A stretch of DNA of 64,000 bases from Candidatus Melainabacteria bacterium. GTDB taxonomy: Bacteria; Cyanobacteriota; Vampirovibrionia; Obscuribacterales; Obscuribacteraceae. The stretch is taken from positions 44,752-108,751 of the forward strand of contig PLZS01000157.1 in assembly GCA_003153555.1 (NCBI GenBank). The letters are read 5' to 3'. Shown in pieces: positions 8,423-17,685 of the stretch. The notes under the pieces are model-generated. The model was not told the DNA's origin and made no database searches. It worked only from the letters and a program-made list of their open reading frames with translations. Position 1 is the first letter of the stretch, and every line of letters starts with the position of its first letter. Position numbers and translations under genes: made by a program.

Positions 8423-9592
8423 ATGTCACAATTAGACCGACGCGAATTAATCAAGCGCTCGCGCAGGGTGGTTGTCAAGCTGGGCACAGCCGTCCTTATG
8501 AGCGACGAAGACGGCATCGCCTTGAGCCGATTTTATTCGTTTATCGAAGGACTTGCTGCGATTAAAAAGAGTGGTCGCGAAGTATTATTGGTCACTTCGG
8601 GGGCTGTGGGACTGGGTTCCCAAAAACTGGGTTACGGCACCAAACCTAAACTGCTTCCCCAAAAACAAGCATGCGCCGCTGTTGGACAGGGACGGTTGAT
8701 GGCGCTCTATTCAGACGCCTTTGACCGCCTCGGTATTATCGCTGCGCAAATCCTCCTAACTGAAGAAGATTTTTCAAATAGACAACGTTATCTGAACTTG
8801 AGAAGTACCATCGCTGAATTGGTCTCGATGGGCGCAATCCCTGTCTTCAACGAGAATGACACGGTGTCGACGGCGGAAATTGAGCCCCTGCGTACGTCAT
8901 CTGAATTCAAAGTAAATTTCGGAGACAACGACAAATTGTCAGCACTGGTGGCAAGTAAAATTGATGCAGACTTGCTGCTGATCCTTACTGACGTAGAGGG
9001 TTTGTACACAGCCGATCCTCGTTCGGATGAAGACGCCAATTTGATTTCGGTGGTGGAAAACATTACACCTGAAATAGAAGCACTGGCATCAGGTGAAAAA
9101 TCAAAAGTGGGCAGGGGTGGCATGAAAACCAAACTGGCTGCCGCTCGAGTTGCCACCCAATCCGGCTGCGCTACGATCATAGCTGGTGGCAAAATACCAA
9201 ACGTAATTGAAAAGATATTCGCCTACGAAGATCTCGGCACGATTTTTCTGCCGCACGCCATGCGCAGTGGAAAATCAAAGTGGATCGCGTTTGCCACCAC
9301 GGTCAAGGCAGCGATAGTCATCAACAAGGGCGCTCAGGATGCCCTTCTCCGCAGGAAAGCGAGTTTGCTTCCTGCCGGCGTAACCGAAGTTCGCGGAACA
9401 TTTAATCGAGGCGATGTGGTAAGCGTTGTTGATGATACAGGCAATGAATTCGCGCGCGGCATCGTAAATTATTCAAGCGCGGAAGCAAAAAAGATTTCCG
9501 GTATGCACTCTGATCATATTGATGAAGTTATCGAAAGCAGAAACTATGACGCATTGATAACGCGTGATAATATCGCTTTCTTGGAAGCCTAA
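8423..9592 (+). CDS. proB: Glutamate 5-kinase, first step of proline biosynthesis
   Basis: Phosphorylates L-glutamate to gamma-glutamyl phosphate using ATP. The 389 aa fit the long form: an amino-acid kinase domain (about residues 12-270) plus a C-terminal PUA domain (about 290-375). Family motifs seen are RVVVKLGTAVL (ATP/phosphate loop), LLVTSGAVGLG, FNENDTVS and FGDNDKLSALVA for substrate binding, and the VGRGGMKTKLAAA segment. It is the first gene of a proBAC operon whose order matches the pathway, with the next gene only about 10 nt away. In the family, feedback inhibition by proline acts on this enzyme. The ATG at 8423 has a GAAG motif 8 nt upstream. Confidence 0.97.
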   Translation: MSQLDRRELIKRSRRVVVKLGTAVLMSDEDGIALSRFYSFIEGLAAIKKSGREVLLVTSGAVGLGSQKLGYGTKPKLLPQKQACAAVGQGRLMALYSDAFDRLGIIAAQILLTEEDFSNRQRYLNLRSTIAELVSMGAIPVFNENDTVSTAEIEPLRTSSEFKVNFGDNDKLSALVASKIDADLLLILTDVEGLYTADPRSDEDANLISVVENITPEIEALASGEKSKVGRGGMKTKLAAARVATQSGCATIIAGGKIPNVIEKIFAYEDLGTIFLPHAMRSGKSKWIAFATTVKAAIVINKGAQDALLRRKASLLPAGVTEVRGTFNRGDVVSVVDDTGNEFARGIVNYSSAEAKKISGMHSDHIDEVIESRNYDALITRDNIAFLEA

Positions 9593-9602
9593 CGGGTGTG
9601 CA

Positions 9603-10979
9603 ATGACTGGTTCTAAAGAAAATCAGCTTACAGCGAAGACGCAAACGTCTGCGTCCATTTTGGATTTAGCCGAGAGGGCAAAGCGAGCAGCCAACGCCAT
9701 TGCTGTCATGTCTAACGACGAGCGCAATGAAGCTTTACTGGCAATTGCCGGTGAGATTGCCACTCACGAACGCGAAATCCTGGCAGCCAACCAAAGAGAT
9801 TTAAGCAATGCAGCTACCCTGCTGTCCCAGGGAAAGCTCACTCAAGCCCTGGTGGACAGACTGAAACTGGACAGCAACAAGCTCTCTTCGGTTGTCGCGG
9901 GCATTCGACAAATTGCAAAGATGCCTGATCCAATCGGCAAAATAGACCTGGCTCGTGAACTCGATACTGATTTAGAACTGCAACGAATCACCTGCCCGAT
10001 CGGATTGATTGGCGTAATCTTCGAAGCTCGACCCGACGCCTTACCTCAAATTGCCTCTTTGTGCCTGAAGAGCGCCAACGGCATAATCCTAAAAGGGGGC
10101 GCGGAGGCTGAACATTCCAATCGTGTTCTCTTTGATTGCTTGAAACAAGCTGCGGTGCGTGCGGGCGTGCCAGGCGATGCTCTGGTGTTGCTTGAATCTC
10201 GCGCGGATGTGAGCGAATTATTGAAAGCAGATCGTTTTGTTGACTTGATCATTCCACGCGGTTCCAGTGCGCTTGTCAGACACATCCAAGACAACACACA
10301 CATACCTGTATTAGGGCACGCAGAAGGTGTTTGCCATGTTTACGTGGACGCCTCTGCAGACCTGATGAAGGCCGTTTCGATTATTTGCGACGCCAAAGCG
10401 CAGTACCCATCTGCGTGTAATGCGGCGGAAACTATACTGATCCACAAATCATTAGCCTCACGGCTAATGCCGAAACTCTCAAAAAGTTTGGCTGAAGCGG
10501 GAGTCTCGATGCGATGCGATGCTCAGGCTCTAACGATGGTTGGCGATAATCCTTCTGCTCTAGCTACCGAAGCGGATTGGAGCACCGAATATGGAGACTT
10601 GATTGTCTCGATAAAGATCGTCGAAGACATCGATCAAGCAATTGAACACATCAATCATTATGGTTCTGGACACACCGATGCAATGATCGGAGAAGACACA
10701 AATGCATTTGACAAATTTTTTGCTCAAGTCAATTCTGCTGGAGTGTATCTGAATGCATCCACTCGCTTCGCCGATGGCTTCAGATATGGGTTTGGTGCCG
10801 AGGTGGGCATCAGCACATCCAAGCAACATCCTCGAGGACCGGTGGGTATTGAAGGTCTGGTCACTTACAAATACAAATTAATAGGGAACGGGCATGTGGT
10901 GGCAGATTATGCCGGCGCTGACGCCAAACAGTTCACTCATCGAGATTTAAAGCTGCAGCCAAAACAGGAAGATTACTAA
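9603..10979 (+). CDS. proA: Gamma-glutamyl phosphate reductase
   Basis: Reduces gamma-glutamyl phosphate to glutamate-5-semialdehyde with NADPH, an aldehyde-dehydrogenase-fold enzyme. The catalytic Cys lies in the QYPSACNAAETILIH segment. Other family blocks are PIGLIGVIFEARPDALPQIA, the NGIILKGGAEA loop, and the C-terminal GFGAEVGISTSKQHPRGPVG. The frame opens at 9564 inside proB, but the ATG at 9603, 10 nt after the proB stop, is the natural start. From there it is about 458 aa, longer than the usual 415-420, with a poorly conserved N-terminal extension of about 20-25 residues. Its stop TAA overlaps the proC ATG by one base (TAATG), implying translational coupling. Confidence 0.96.
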   Translation: MTGSKENQLTAKTQTSASILDLAERAKRAANAIAVMSNDERNEALLAIAGEIATHEREILAANQRDLSNAATLLSQGKLTQALVDRLKLDSNKLSSVVAGIRQIAKMPDPIGKIDLARELDTDLELQRITCPIGLIGVIFEARPDALPQIASLCLKSANGIILKGGAEAEHSNRVLFDCLKQAAVRAGVPGDALVLLESRADVSELLKADRFVDLIIPRGSSALVRHIQDNTHIPVLGHAEGVCHVYVDASADLMKAVSIICDAKAQYPSACNAAETILIHKSLASRLMPKLSKSLAEAGVSMRCDAQALTMVGDNPSALATEADWSTEYGDLIVSIKIVEDIDQAIEHINHYGSGHTDAMIGEDTNAFDKFFAQVNSAGVYLNASTRFADGFRYGFGAEVGISTSKQHPRGPVGIEGLVTYKYKLIGNGHVVADYAGADAKQFTHRDLKLQPKQEDY

Positions 10980-11809
10980 TGTTGCACGGCAAAAAACTAG
11001 GAGTCATAGGGGTCGGTAAACTAGGTGAAGCGTTGATCGCCGGCTTGTTAAAGCAGGGTGATCTGAAAGTTGGTGATATCACCGGCAGTGTTCACCAAGA
11101 ATCGTCAATCGATCGCGTCAGAGAACGATTGGGTATTGAGACGACACTGGACAACAAGCAACTGGCCAAAGACCGAGATATCATCATCATCGCTGTTAAG
11201 CCGCAGAACATGGACAAGGTGCTGCGCGAAATTGCAGACGAGTTGCGCCCAAACCAATTACTGATTTCGGTGGCGGCATCAGTGACAACAAATTTTGTTG
11301 AAGAAAGGATGACCAAAGAAATTCCTGTTGTTCGCGCTATGCCCAATACACCTAGCGTCATGAACGCCGGCATGACTGGACTCTGCCTTGGGAAACATTC
11401 CACTGCCGAACATAAAGGCACTGCAGAAGCAATTTTCAATTGCGTCGGCAAAACGGTATTTGTAGACGAAAGTCTGATGGATGGCGTGACGGCGCTTTCG
11501 GCAAGCGGCCCGGCCTATCTTTACGTGGTGATCGAATCACTGGCAGAAGCCGGAGTAAAGCTGGGTATTTCCAGAGAGGTTTCAACTCTTCTTGCCGCTC
11601 AAACAATGTATGGCGCTGCCCGGATGGTGCTTGAGTCAAAGGCACATCCAGCTTTGTTAAAAGATATGGTTACTACTCCAGCCGGCTGCACCATAGATGG
11701 GTTGATGGAGTTGGAAGAAGGCAAACTGCGAGTGACGCTGATCAAGGCGGTTGTAAAAGCAGCGGAGCGCGCAAGAGAGCTTGTTAATAATCAGAACAGC
11801 TCAAAGTAA
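10979..11809 (+). CDS. proC: Pyrroline-5-carboxylate reductase
   Basis: Catalyses the last step of proline synthesis, NAD(P)H reduction of pyrroline-5-carboxylate. The length (276 aa) is typical. It has the N-terminal Rossmann motif GVIGVGKLGEALIAGL, the conserved VRAMPNTPSVMNAGMTG block, and the C-terminal signature ALSASGPAYLYVVIESLAEAGVKLG plus VTTPAGCTIDGLMELE. It overlaps the proA stop by one base and is followed after 6 nt by the zinc-ribbon/TPR gene, so all four are probably one transcript. Confidence 0.97.
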   Translation: MLHGKKLGVIGVGKLGEALIAGLLKQGDLKVGDITGSVHQESSIDRVRERLGIETTLDNKQLAKDRDIIIIAVKPQNMDKVLREIADELRPNQLLISVAASVTTNFVEERMTKEIPVVRAMPNTPSVMNAGMTGLCLGKHSTAEHKGTAEAIFNCVGKTVFVDESLMDGVTALSASGPAYLYVVIESLAEAGVKLGISREVSTLLAAQTMYGAARMVLESKAHPALLKDMVTTPAGCTIDGLMELEEGKLRVTLIKAVVKAAERARELVNNQNSSK

Positions 11810-11815
11810 TATAAG

Positions 11816-13744
11816 ATGTTCACCTTTTCGGATCACGACTACAAATGGTGCGTCGAGTGCTGCGGAAACATCCGCAAAGATGCCTTCTCCTGCAAGTTTT
11901 GCCACAAGCCGGTAGGCAGCAAATTGCTTCAGGCGAAATTGCCGCAAAACGTCGGCGGATTTATCACTTCGGCCGCGCGCCAGCTTCCCGGCTTCGATGA
12001 CATTCTTCAGTCAATCCCAAGAGAGTTCAAAAAGAGAATTGACGACGCCGATGAAAAATCGCCTCCGCCATACATCGGTTTGAGCCCCGGCGTGGATCCT
12101 GGTGAGAATCGCCATCGCGAGCGCAATTCTAATATCTGTCCGCCTAACCCGCCGAATGCGATTGTCTCAGGGCTAGTCTGGGACATTTTGATTAGTCTCC
12201 ATGCTCAAGGTTTGTCATTGACCAAGATATGTTCAGATCCGCGTTTGCAACTTATCGAGCTGAGTCCTGGAGAAATCAGTGCAGAGTACGAACAGCGAGT
12301 CCACGAAATCAACGGCGGTCACAAGTGCAAACATTGTGCAGAGTTCGTTCGAAGCGATGATGAAGTCTGCCGTTTCTGTGGCGGAACGGCTCAAAATCCA
12401 CCCAAGCCAATCAATGCCATGTTAGTTCTCACTGAAGACATCAGTCGGTTCGATCCCACTTTGCTGCGAAACATCTTGATCTGGGAAGCGGCGAAACGGC
12501 GCATTGATGAAGCACCATCGCTCGAACAGGAGGTGCTAAACAAGAATCGTATTACCGACGATGAAGTAAATCGCCAGATTCTTACGTTACGTCAGAACCC
12601 TGATCAAATGCCGCGTTCACGCTGGCGGCAGCGCATGTTTGATCTGGGCATTTCTCCTGGCTATCACGAGGCTGGCCAAGAATTTGATCTGGATTATTTT
12701 ATGCTCGAGGATCTAGCGATGCTCGGCAGGGCCTTGACTCCTGATTTCGCGAAGAATGAGCACGCCGATGCGCAGCAGGCATTGATCGTTTTTGACCATG
12801 CTCTAAATCGCTGGCAAAATAATCGCTTCTATGCCCAGCAGAAATATCTGTTGTTGAGCGGCAAAGCGATGGTTTACTTACACCTTAACGAGGACGAAAA
12901 TTATCAACGGTTTAAGCGCGAAGGGGACGAGGCTCTTCTCGAAATGATCCCAGAAGAAATGCGGAGATCGTTGCAGGAAAGTATGAACGAACCAAAGATG
13001 CCTCTGCTTGATGGACTAGATAAAATGGATCCGGAGCAGCGACTACAGTCCCTTGAAAATGTCGAAAAAGACTTCATCGAGGGACAGACAGAAAGACTTG
13101 ATCGCATGAACGCATTGATTCCGGGTCTGGGCGAGGTGTTCCAAGGTATTGGCGCAGCTTCAAATCGGATGTTGCAAGTGAGCAAATACGCATTGAAGGC
13201 ACAAAGCGCACTTGAGAAATCGGATCCTGACTCGGCATGTAAAGAGTACGAATCAGCGATCGTCCTCTTGGGCACCGATGTGCACGATGTTAGCCGGAGA
13301 GCCGAATTGTTGTTACAGCTTGCCAATGCACAGTTAGTAAAGGGAGATAAGGAGTCAGCGGAGGATAGCTTCAGGCGCGCCTTTGCAGACGCCGCCGACG
13401 TTCTCGAAGCAGACCTTGATCCCAATCCATCCAGCCAGGCGCATCACAAATACGCATGCTTCCTTCGCGACAATGGAACATATTCTTCTGCGGAAGAGCA
13501 CTTCCTAAAAGCGTTTTCCTTTTACTCTCAGAGTCGGGAACGCTTGATCGACAAGGGCTGGCTGCCCGCAGATTCGCCGCGCGACTCCTGGCGCATGAAA
13601 GAAGACTATGCAAAACTTCTGCATTCAATGGCGCGCTACGACGAGGCCAAAGTAGTGGCAGCGGAAAGTGCGGTGCTCAAAGAACACGAAGAGGAAGAAG
13701 AGCGGCAGCACAAGCTAAAAAGAAGCAAAGAGAAGGAAAGTTGA
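11816..13744 (+). CDS. Double zinc-ribbon, TPR-containing protein of unknown function
   Basis: A 642-aa protein starting 6 nt after proC. It has two separate C4 zinc ribbons: Cys12/Cys15 with Cys26/Cys29 at the N-terminus, and CKHC...CRFC at about residues 171-188. Between and after them is a charged region. The last 200 residues contain TPR-like helix pairs (ALKAQSALEKSDPDSACKEY, AEEHFLKAFSFYSQ) and end in a Glu/Lys-rich helix. There is no signal peptide or TM segment, so it is probably cytoplasmic. The two ribbons plus TPR suggest a scaffold or adaptor, but no enzymatic domain is visible. Its place at the end of proBAC may only be co-transcription. It converges with the GGDEF-like gene. Confidence 0.8.
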   Translation: MFTFSDHDYKWCVECCGNIRKDAFSCKFCHKPVGSKLLQAKLPQNVGGFITSAARQLPGFDDILQSIPREFKKRIDDADEKSPPPYIGLSPGVDPGENRHRERNSNICPPNPPNAIVSGLVWDILISLHAQGLSLTKICSDPRLQLIELSPGEISAEYEQRVHEINGGHKCKHCAEFVRSDDEVCRFCGGTAQNPPKPINAMLVLTEDISRFDPTLLRNILIWEAAKRRIDEAPSLEQEVLNKNRITDDEVNRQILTLRQNPDQMPRSRWRQRMFDLGISPGYHEAGQEFDLDYFMLEDLAMLGRALTPDFAKNEHADAQQALIVFDHALNRWQNNRFYAQQKYLLLSGKAMVYLHLNEDENYQRFKREGDEALLEMIPEEMRRSLQESMNEPKMPLLDGLDKMDPEQRLQSLENVEKDFIEGQTERLDRMNALIPGLGEVFQGIGAASNRMLQVSKYALKAQSALEKSDPDSACKEYESAIVLLGTDVHDVSRRAELLLQLANAQLVKGDKESAEDSFRRAFADAADVLEADLDPNPSSQAHHKYACFLRDNGTYSSAEEHFLKAFSFYSQSRERLIDKGWLPADSPRDSWRMKEDYAKLLHSMARYDEAKVVAAESAVLKEHEEEEERQHKLKRSKEKES

Positions 13745-13775
13745 AGACGAGTAGTTTATGAATTTCCTGTGCCAC

Positions 13776-13848
13776 CGCACGGAACAGCCTCAGTAATTAG
13801 ATTTCGCTGAGGCGCACGGAACAGGCGCAGTGTTCAGATTTCGCTGAG
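13776..13848. repeat. Imperfect 37-bp tandem duplication between convergent genes
   Basis: CGCACGGAACAG...AGATTTCGCTGAG occurs at 13776-13811 and again at 13813-13848 with differences in the middle. The first copy can fold (CCTCAG with CTGAGG, 6 bp). It fills most of the gap between the two convergent stops and may act as a transcription stop for both. Confidence 0.6.
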
Positions 13849-13849
13849 A

Positions 13850-15361
13850 TCACGAGGGGAACAGCAGGATTGGATGCGGCAAAGTTTTAGCAGTTTCCTT
13901 AGCTTGTCTGGCTGCGGCGATCACCACTTCAGGATCAACGCAAGTCTGGGGAATGGTGGCAATACCAACTGCCGCAAGCACAGCTTCATTTCGATTACCA
14001 GCACTCAGGCCTTCGGCGGTAACCGCAGCATGAATAGCTGAAGCAAATTCCATTGCGCCGAGGCTATCGGTGCCCGAAAGAAGGGCGGCGAACTCTCCGC
14101 CACTGAGGTGAGTGACTATATCTATTGGCGAGATCACTGACTGAATTCGCTCAATGATCGAGAACAGGGCTGGTCCAGGCAAAGGCAGGGTCTCCTTACC
14201 CAATCGCAAAGCCACTTCGAACACAACCACAGACAGTGGTGAGCCTGCTTTCTGGTACAAAGCAAAATCTCGAAACAAAAAGTAAACGAAAGCAGCAAAA
14301 GAATTCAATCCGGACGCGGGATCGATCATGGTGTTATTTACTACTTCCACCAACGTCACATCAAGCTTGATTGGTGGCGGCAGCGGCACGCCAGGGGCGG
14401 ATGGTGGTGCTGGCTGAACGCTAGGCACAGGAGCGGAGGGTGGTGATGCCTGTGCGCCTGGCAGATCAGGAGCGGATGGTGGTGATGTCTGTGCGCCTGG
14501 CAGATCAGGAGCGGATGGGGGTGATGTCTGTGCGCCTGGCAGATCAGGAGCGGATGGGGGTGATGTCTGTAAGCCTGGCAGATCAGGAGCGGCTGGTGAA
14601 GCGTGCTGGGCACCTGGCGTCGGTGCACTGGGCGAAGGCATCGGCACCTGGTCAGCGGACAGGGGGGCGACAGGTCTCGATACATGGGGAACGGCGGCTG
14701 GCGTTCCTGGGAACAACGCAGGCATGTTGCTTCGCGAGGCTTTCGGGTTAAAGACCGGTGGCTGAACTAAATCATTGACCCAAGAATCAGAAACGGGCGG
14801 TGTTACCTGTGGTGGCGCTGAAAAAGCATTTGCCGCTTGCTGATCAGATTTCGTGTAAAAGTTTGATTGTTGCACTGGCGCATGGGCTCCAGATTGGGAT
14901 TGCGAAGGATCGCCCCCCATTACGATCGGCTGGGCACTGGTGCCTGCTGTGAACGGATTGTCCATGTCCATACCGACCCCAGCGAGCCCGACACCGAGCG
15001 ACATCGGTTGAGATGGCGCTTGCACCTGCTCGCCGTCTTCGGGGACATACTGAGAGTCGACCTTGATTTTGCTCTGCACCATCAAGACGTCTTCAGTCGA
15101 ACGATTCCATATCCTGATAGCGCTAGGACCGTCACCTCTTTGCAACGTCCAGCTCGGCGGTACTCTGTTACCAGCCGACATAACCAATTTAACAATGAAC
15201 AATTGGTGATTGTTTGGATGCTCAAATGGCAGCTCAATGGTTTTGCCCATCCGTTTTTGGGCCTCTGAAATTGCGTATCTGAGATCGTCGGTAGTGGGCG
15301 TTGCATTCATTTGCGGCAGTCTGAATGTCTGAGCAGTGCTTAAAGAATCGAATAAAGGCAT
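13850..15361 (-). CDS. Pro-rich linker protein with degenerate GGDEF-like domain
   Basis: A 503-aa three-part protein. Residues about 22-105 form a globular domain that also occurs at the N-terminus of the protein at 20707-22152: AQKRMGKTIELPF here aligns with AVQRRGTIVEQPW there, and PSWTL with PLWTL. Residues about 110-325 are Pro/Ala/Ser-rich and include four tandem 13-residue SAPDLPGAQTSPP units. Residues about 330-503 have the fold and spacing of a GGDEF domain, but the signature reads SGGEF (Ser420-Phe424) and the metal-binding D.DxFK segment is not recognisable, so cyclase activity is doubtful. No signal peptide. GAGG precedes the ATG at about 10 nt. A scaffold or c-di-GMP/GTP receptor role is inference. 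Confidence 0.75.
   Translation of the reverse strand: MPLFDSLSTAQTFRLPQMNATPTTDDLRYAISEAQKRMGKTIELPFEHPNNHQLFIVKLVMSAGNRVPPSWTLQRGDGPSAIRIWNRSTEDVLMVQSKIKVDSQYVPEDGEQVQAPSQPMSLGVGLAGVGMDMDNPFTAGTSAQPIVMGGDPSQSQSGAHAPVQQSNFYTKSDQQAANAFSAPPQVTPPVSDSWVNDLVQPPVFNPKASRSNMPALFPGTPAAVPHVSRPVAPLSADQVPMPSPSAPTPGAQHASPAAPDLPGLQTSPPSAPDLPGAQTSPPSAPDLPGAQTSPPSAPDLPGAQASPPSAPVPSVQPAPPSAPGVPLPPPIKLDVTLVEVVNNTMIDPASGLNSFAAFVYFLFRDFALYQKAGSPLSVVVFEVALRLGKETLPLPGPALFSIIERIQSVISPIDIVTHLSGGEFAALLSGTDSLGAMEFASAIHAAVTAEGLSAGNRNEAVLAAVGIATIPQTCVDPEVVIAAARQAKETAKTLPHPILLFPS
14437..14598 (-). repeat. In-frame 39-bp tandem repeat (13-residue Pro-rich unit)
   Basis: About four near-identical 39-bp units encode SAPDLPGAQTSPP and variants inside the linker of the GGDEF-like protein. 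Differences between units are only a few bases, indicating recent expansion, so copy number probably varies between strains. Confidence 0.85.
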
Positions 15362-15426
15362 GCGTTTTAAACCTCACCGCCAACGTTAGCGCGTTAGTCC
15401 CCAATTAAACCATATTACCGCATCAG

Positions 15427-15447
15427 GCTCAGTCCACGGCACTGAGC
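15427..15447 (-). terminator. Hairpin after the Ser/Thr kinase gene
   Basis: GCTCAGT (15427-15433) and ACTGAGC (15441-15447) form a perfect 7-bp stem with a 7-nt loop, 13 nt past the kinase stop on the minus strand. No T-run follows, so it is only a possible terminator. Confidence 0.4.
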
Positions 15448-15460
15448 GGCCGAAAGCAAG

Positions 15461-17662
15461 CTAAGTTTTACTGGTTTCAATCTCTTTAGCTCGATTTTCC
15501 ATCTTGCTGGCCTCATCCACGTTGCCCAGCTTGCGCAGCACTTGCGCGTACATTTTCATGCTTCTGGCAACCTCCGGACTATTCGGTCCAAGCGCGACCT
15601 CTTTTATTTCCAAAGCTCTCTTAAACAACGGTGCAGCATCGGCAGATAAACCTTGAGCCTGTTTTAGAACTGCCAGGCAAGAGAGAATTTCGCCAGTGCG
15701 CAGATTTTTTTCACCGAGCGCTTTTTCCCTGATCCGCAGAGCTTGCAAAAATAGCCGTTCTGAATCAGCGAAATTGTTTTGCAAGAAATCGATACTTGCT
15801 AAGCCCACCAGGCTATCAGCGACCAGTGGATGGTCAGCATTAAGAGAGCGCGTGGAGATTGCTTGCGCGTCTTTGTACAATATTCGCGCTTGTTTCAGCT
15901 CCCCTTTCATTTGATAATCCATGGCTAAACTGTTTTCTGTTTCAGCGACATCCGGACTGTCAGGACCGAGTTGCTTCTTCCGAATCGCCAGCGTCGTCTG
16001 CAAAAGCTTCATGGCTTGGTCTACACGACCGGTCTTGTTGTAAATTGCCGCCAAAGCTTTAAGACTGTCGGCATATTCCAAACTGTTAACGCCCGCACTA
16101 GTTTTCCGTATCTTCAATGCCTTGTTCAGCAGGGGTTCTGCCTGGTCGGTCTTATTTTCAGCAAAATAAACCATGGCCAAATCGTTCATGCTGTCAGCGA
16201 TCGGCAGGCCATTCTGACCAAAAATATCGGTACGAATTGCCAGCGCTTTCTTGATGCTGCGCTCAGCTTCGGGATAGAAGTCTTGCTTGAAATAAACATT
16301 GCCTAAATTATTCAAACTCGTTGCCAGTCGTGGATCTTGAACATCGTAGCCCTCCGCAATTTCACACGCTTCCTTAAATGACTTTTGCGCAGCACCGTAA
16401 TGCCCTTGATTAAACTCCTTCTCTCCAGCTTCATTCAGGCGCTTCCAAACTGCAGTTGTGTTGACTGGTTCAGGCGCGGGCTTCGGCCAGAAAAAGAAAG
16501 CCATCAAACTGAGTGCCACTGCCACTGATACCGCGGCGATCAAAGGTATCCACGAAAATCTTTGAGGGAGTGGCACGAGACTTGGCGTCTGTGCTCGCAG
16601 CGACGTGGTTGTGGTCACCTGTTGAGCCATAGCGGGAATGTCAGTCTGAGTGGCATTTTTAGCCGGTCGCAACGTGTTTCGGAAAAGCTCAATATCAGTC
16701 CACAATTCAAGCATGGTCTGGTAACGATCGTCTGGTTCACGCTGGAGACACTTGAGGACTATCTTTTCAATCTGCTCGGGAATCGATATCAGTTCAGGGT
16801 CCACGCTTACAAACGCACGCGGTGTTTCATGAATGTGTCGCTGCAACGTATCAAGCGTGTTGGTGCCCAAAAGAGGTGGTTTACCAGTGAGCGTTTCATA
16901 CATCACACAACCCAGCGAGTAAATATCCGAGCGAGCATCCAAGCGATTGCCCATGCACTGTTCGGGACTCATGTAGAGTGGGCTGCCTAAAATTTGACCA
17001 GTGTGCGTCAACTGTCCAGATTCAGCTACGGACATAGTTAAGTGTTTTGCAATACCAAAATCAACAAGTTTAACTACATCTTCCGCCTCCTCAGTGACCA
17101 GCATGAAGTTGCTTGGTTTCAAGTCACGATGAATCAATTCACGCTTGTGTGCATAGTTGAGGGCATCACACGCTTGGCAAAAAATCCAGGTAGCACGCAT
17201 CAATTCCAGGCGTTTCACCTTGCGGATCTCTTCCATTAGGTTGCTGCCTTCAAGAAAGTCCATCACCAAATACGGTTGTCCTTTAAACGAGACGCCGAAA
17301 TCGTAAACCGTAACGATGTTGTGGTGCTTGAGGCTGCTAACTAGCTTTGCCTCTAACTGAAAGCGCTTCAAGCTAGGCACATCAGATGCCACCAAAATTT
17401 TGATCGCCACCATTCGGTCCATCAACGTGTGCTTCGCCTTGTAGACCGAACTCATGCCGCCCCGTCCAAGCACCGAGATAATCTGATATCTTTCGGCGAA
17501 GAAACTGCCAATCAATGGATCGATGTTGAGCGGTGTAAGAGGGCTGCCGTCAGTGGGACAAAATTGTGCGTCGCCTATGAACTCTTTTCCACAAGCAAGA
17601 CACGTTCGAGTGACTTCACTTGCTTTCTGTTGGTCTTCAGAATCGGAGTTCACTCTTTTCAC
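15461..17662 (-). CDS. Ser/Thr protein kinase with zinc-ribbon N-terminus, TM segment and TPR sensor
   Basis: A 733-aa PknB-like kinase. A zinc ribbon-like segment (Cys21, Cys24, Cys35) precedes the kinase domain (about 59-330), which is catalytically complete: glycine loop LGRGGMSSVYKA, Lys88 in VAIKIL, HRDLKPSN at 178-185, DFG at 201-203 and SPLYMSPEQ in the activation segment. A TM helix follows at about 370-392, then seven or so TPRs of the tetratricopeptide-10/12 type (A...AL.IR...G..S...A.SL..LA..Y). The TPR half would be extracytoplasmic and could sense or dock partners. It starts with GTG, 23 nt after the LRR gene, as one operon. Its last TPR closely resembles the separate small protein at 18665-19021. 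Confidence 0.92.
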   Translation of the reverse strand: MKRVNSDSEDQQKASEVTRTCLACGKEFIGDAQFCPTDGSPLTPLNIDPLIGSFFAERYQIISVLGRGGMSSVYKAKHTLMDRMVAIKILVASDVPSLKRFQLEAKLVSSLKHHNIVTVYDFGVSFKGQPYLVMDFLEGSNLMEEIRKVKRLELMRATWIFCQACDALNYAHKRELIHRDLKPSNFMLVTEEAEDVVKLVDFGIAKHLTMSVAESGQLTHTGQILGSPLYMSPEQCMGNRLDARSDIYSLGCVMYETLTGKPPLLGTNTLDTLQRHIHETPRAFVSVDPELISIPEQIEKIVLKCLQREPDDRYQTMLELWTDIELFRNTLRPAKNATQTDIPAMAQQVTTTTSLRAQTPSLVPLPQRFSWIPLIAAVSVAVALSLMAFFFWPKPAPEPVNTTAVWKRLNEAGEKEFNQGHYGAAQKSFKEACEIAEGYDVQDPRLATSLNNLGNVYFKQDFYPEAERSIKKALAIRTDIFGQNGLPIADSMNDLAMVYFAENKTDQAEPLLNKALKIRKTSAGVNSLEYADSLKALAAIYNKTGRVDQAMKLLQTTLAIRKKQLGPDSPDVAETENSLAMDYQMKGELKQARILYKDAQAISTRSLNADHPLVADSLVGLASIDFLQNNFADSERLFLQALRIREKALGEKNLRTGEILSCLAVLKQAQGLSADAAPLFKRALEIKEVALGPNSPEVARSMKMYAQVLRKLGNVDEASKMENRAKEIETSKT

Positions 17663-17685
17663 CCGCCACCAAAATGGCGCCCAGA

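Noticed and set aside
14356..14685. Frames on both strands through the Pro-rich repeats
   Set aside because: They are shadows of the tandem repeat in the GGDEF-like gene; low-complexity codons keep other frames open.
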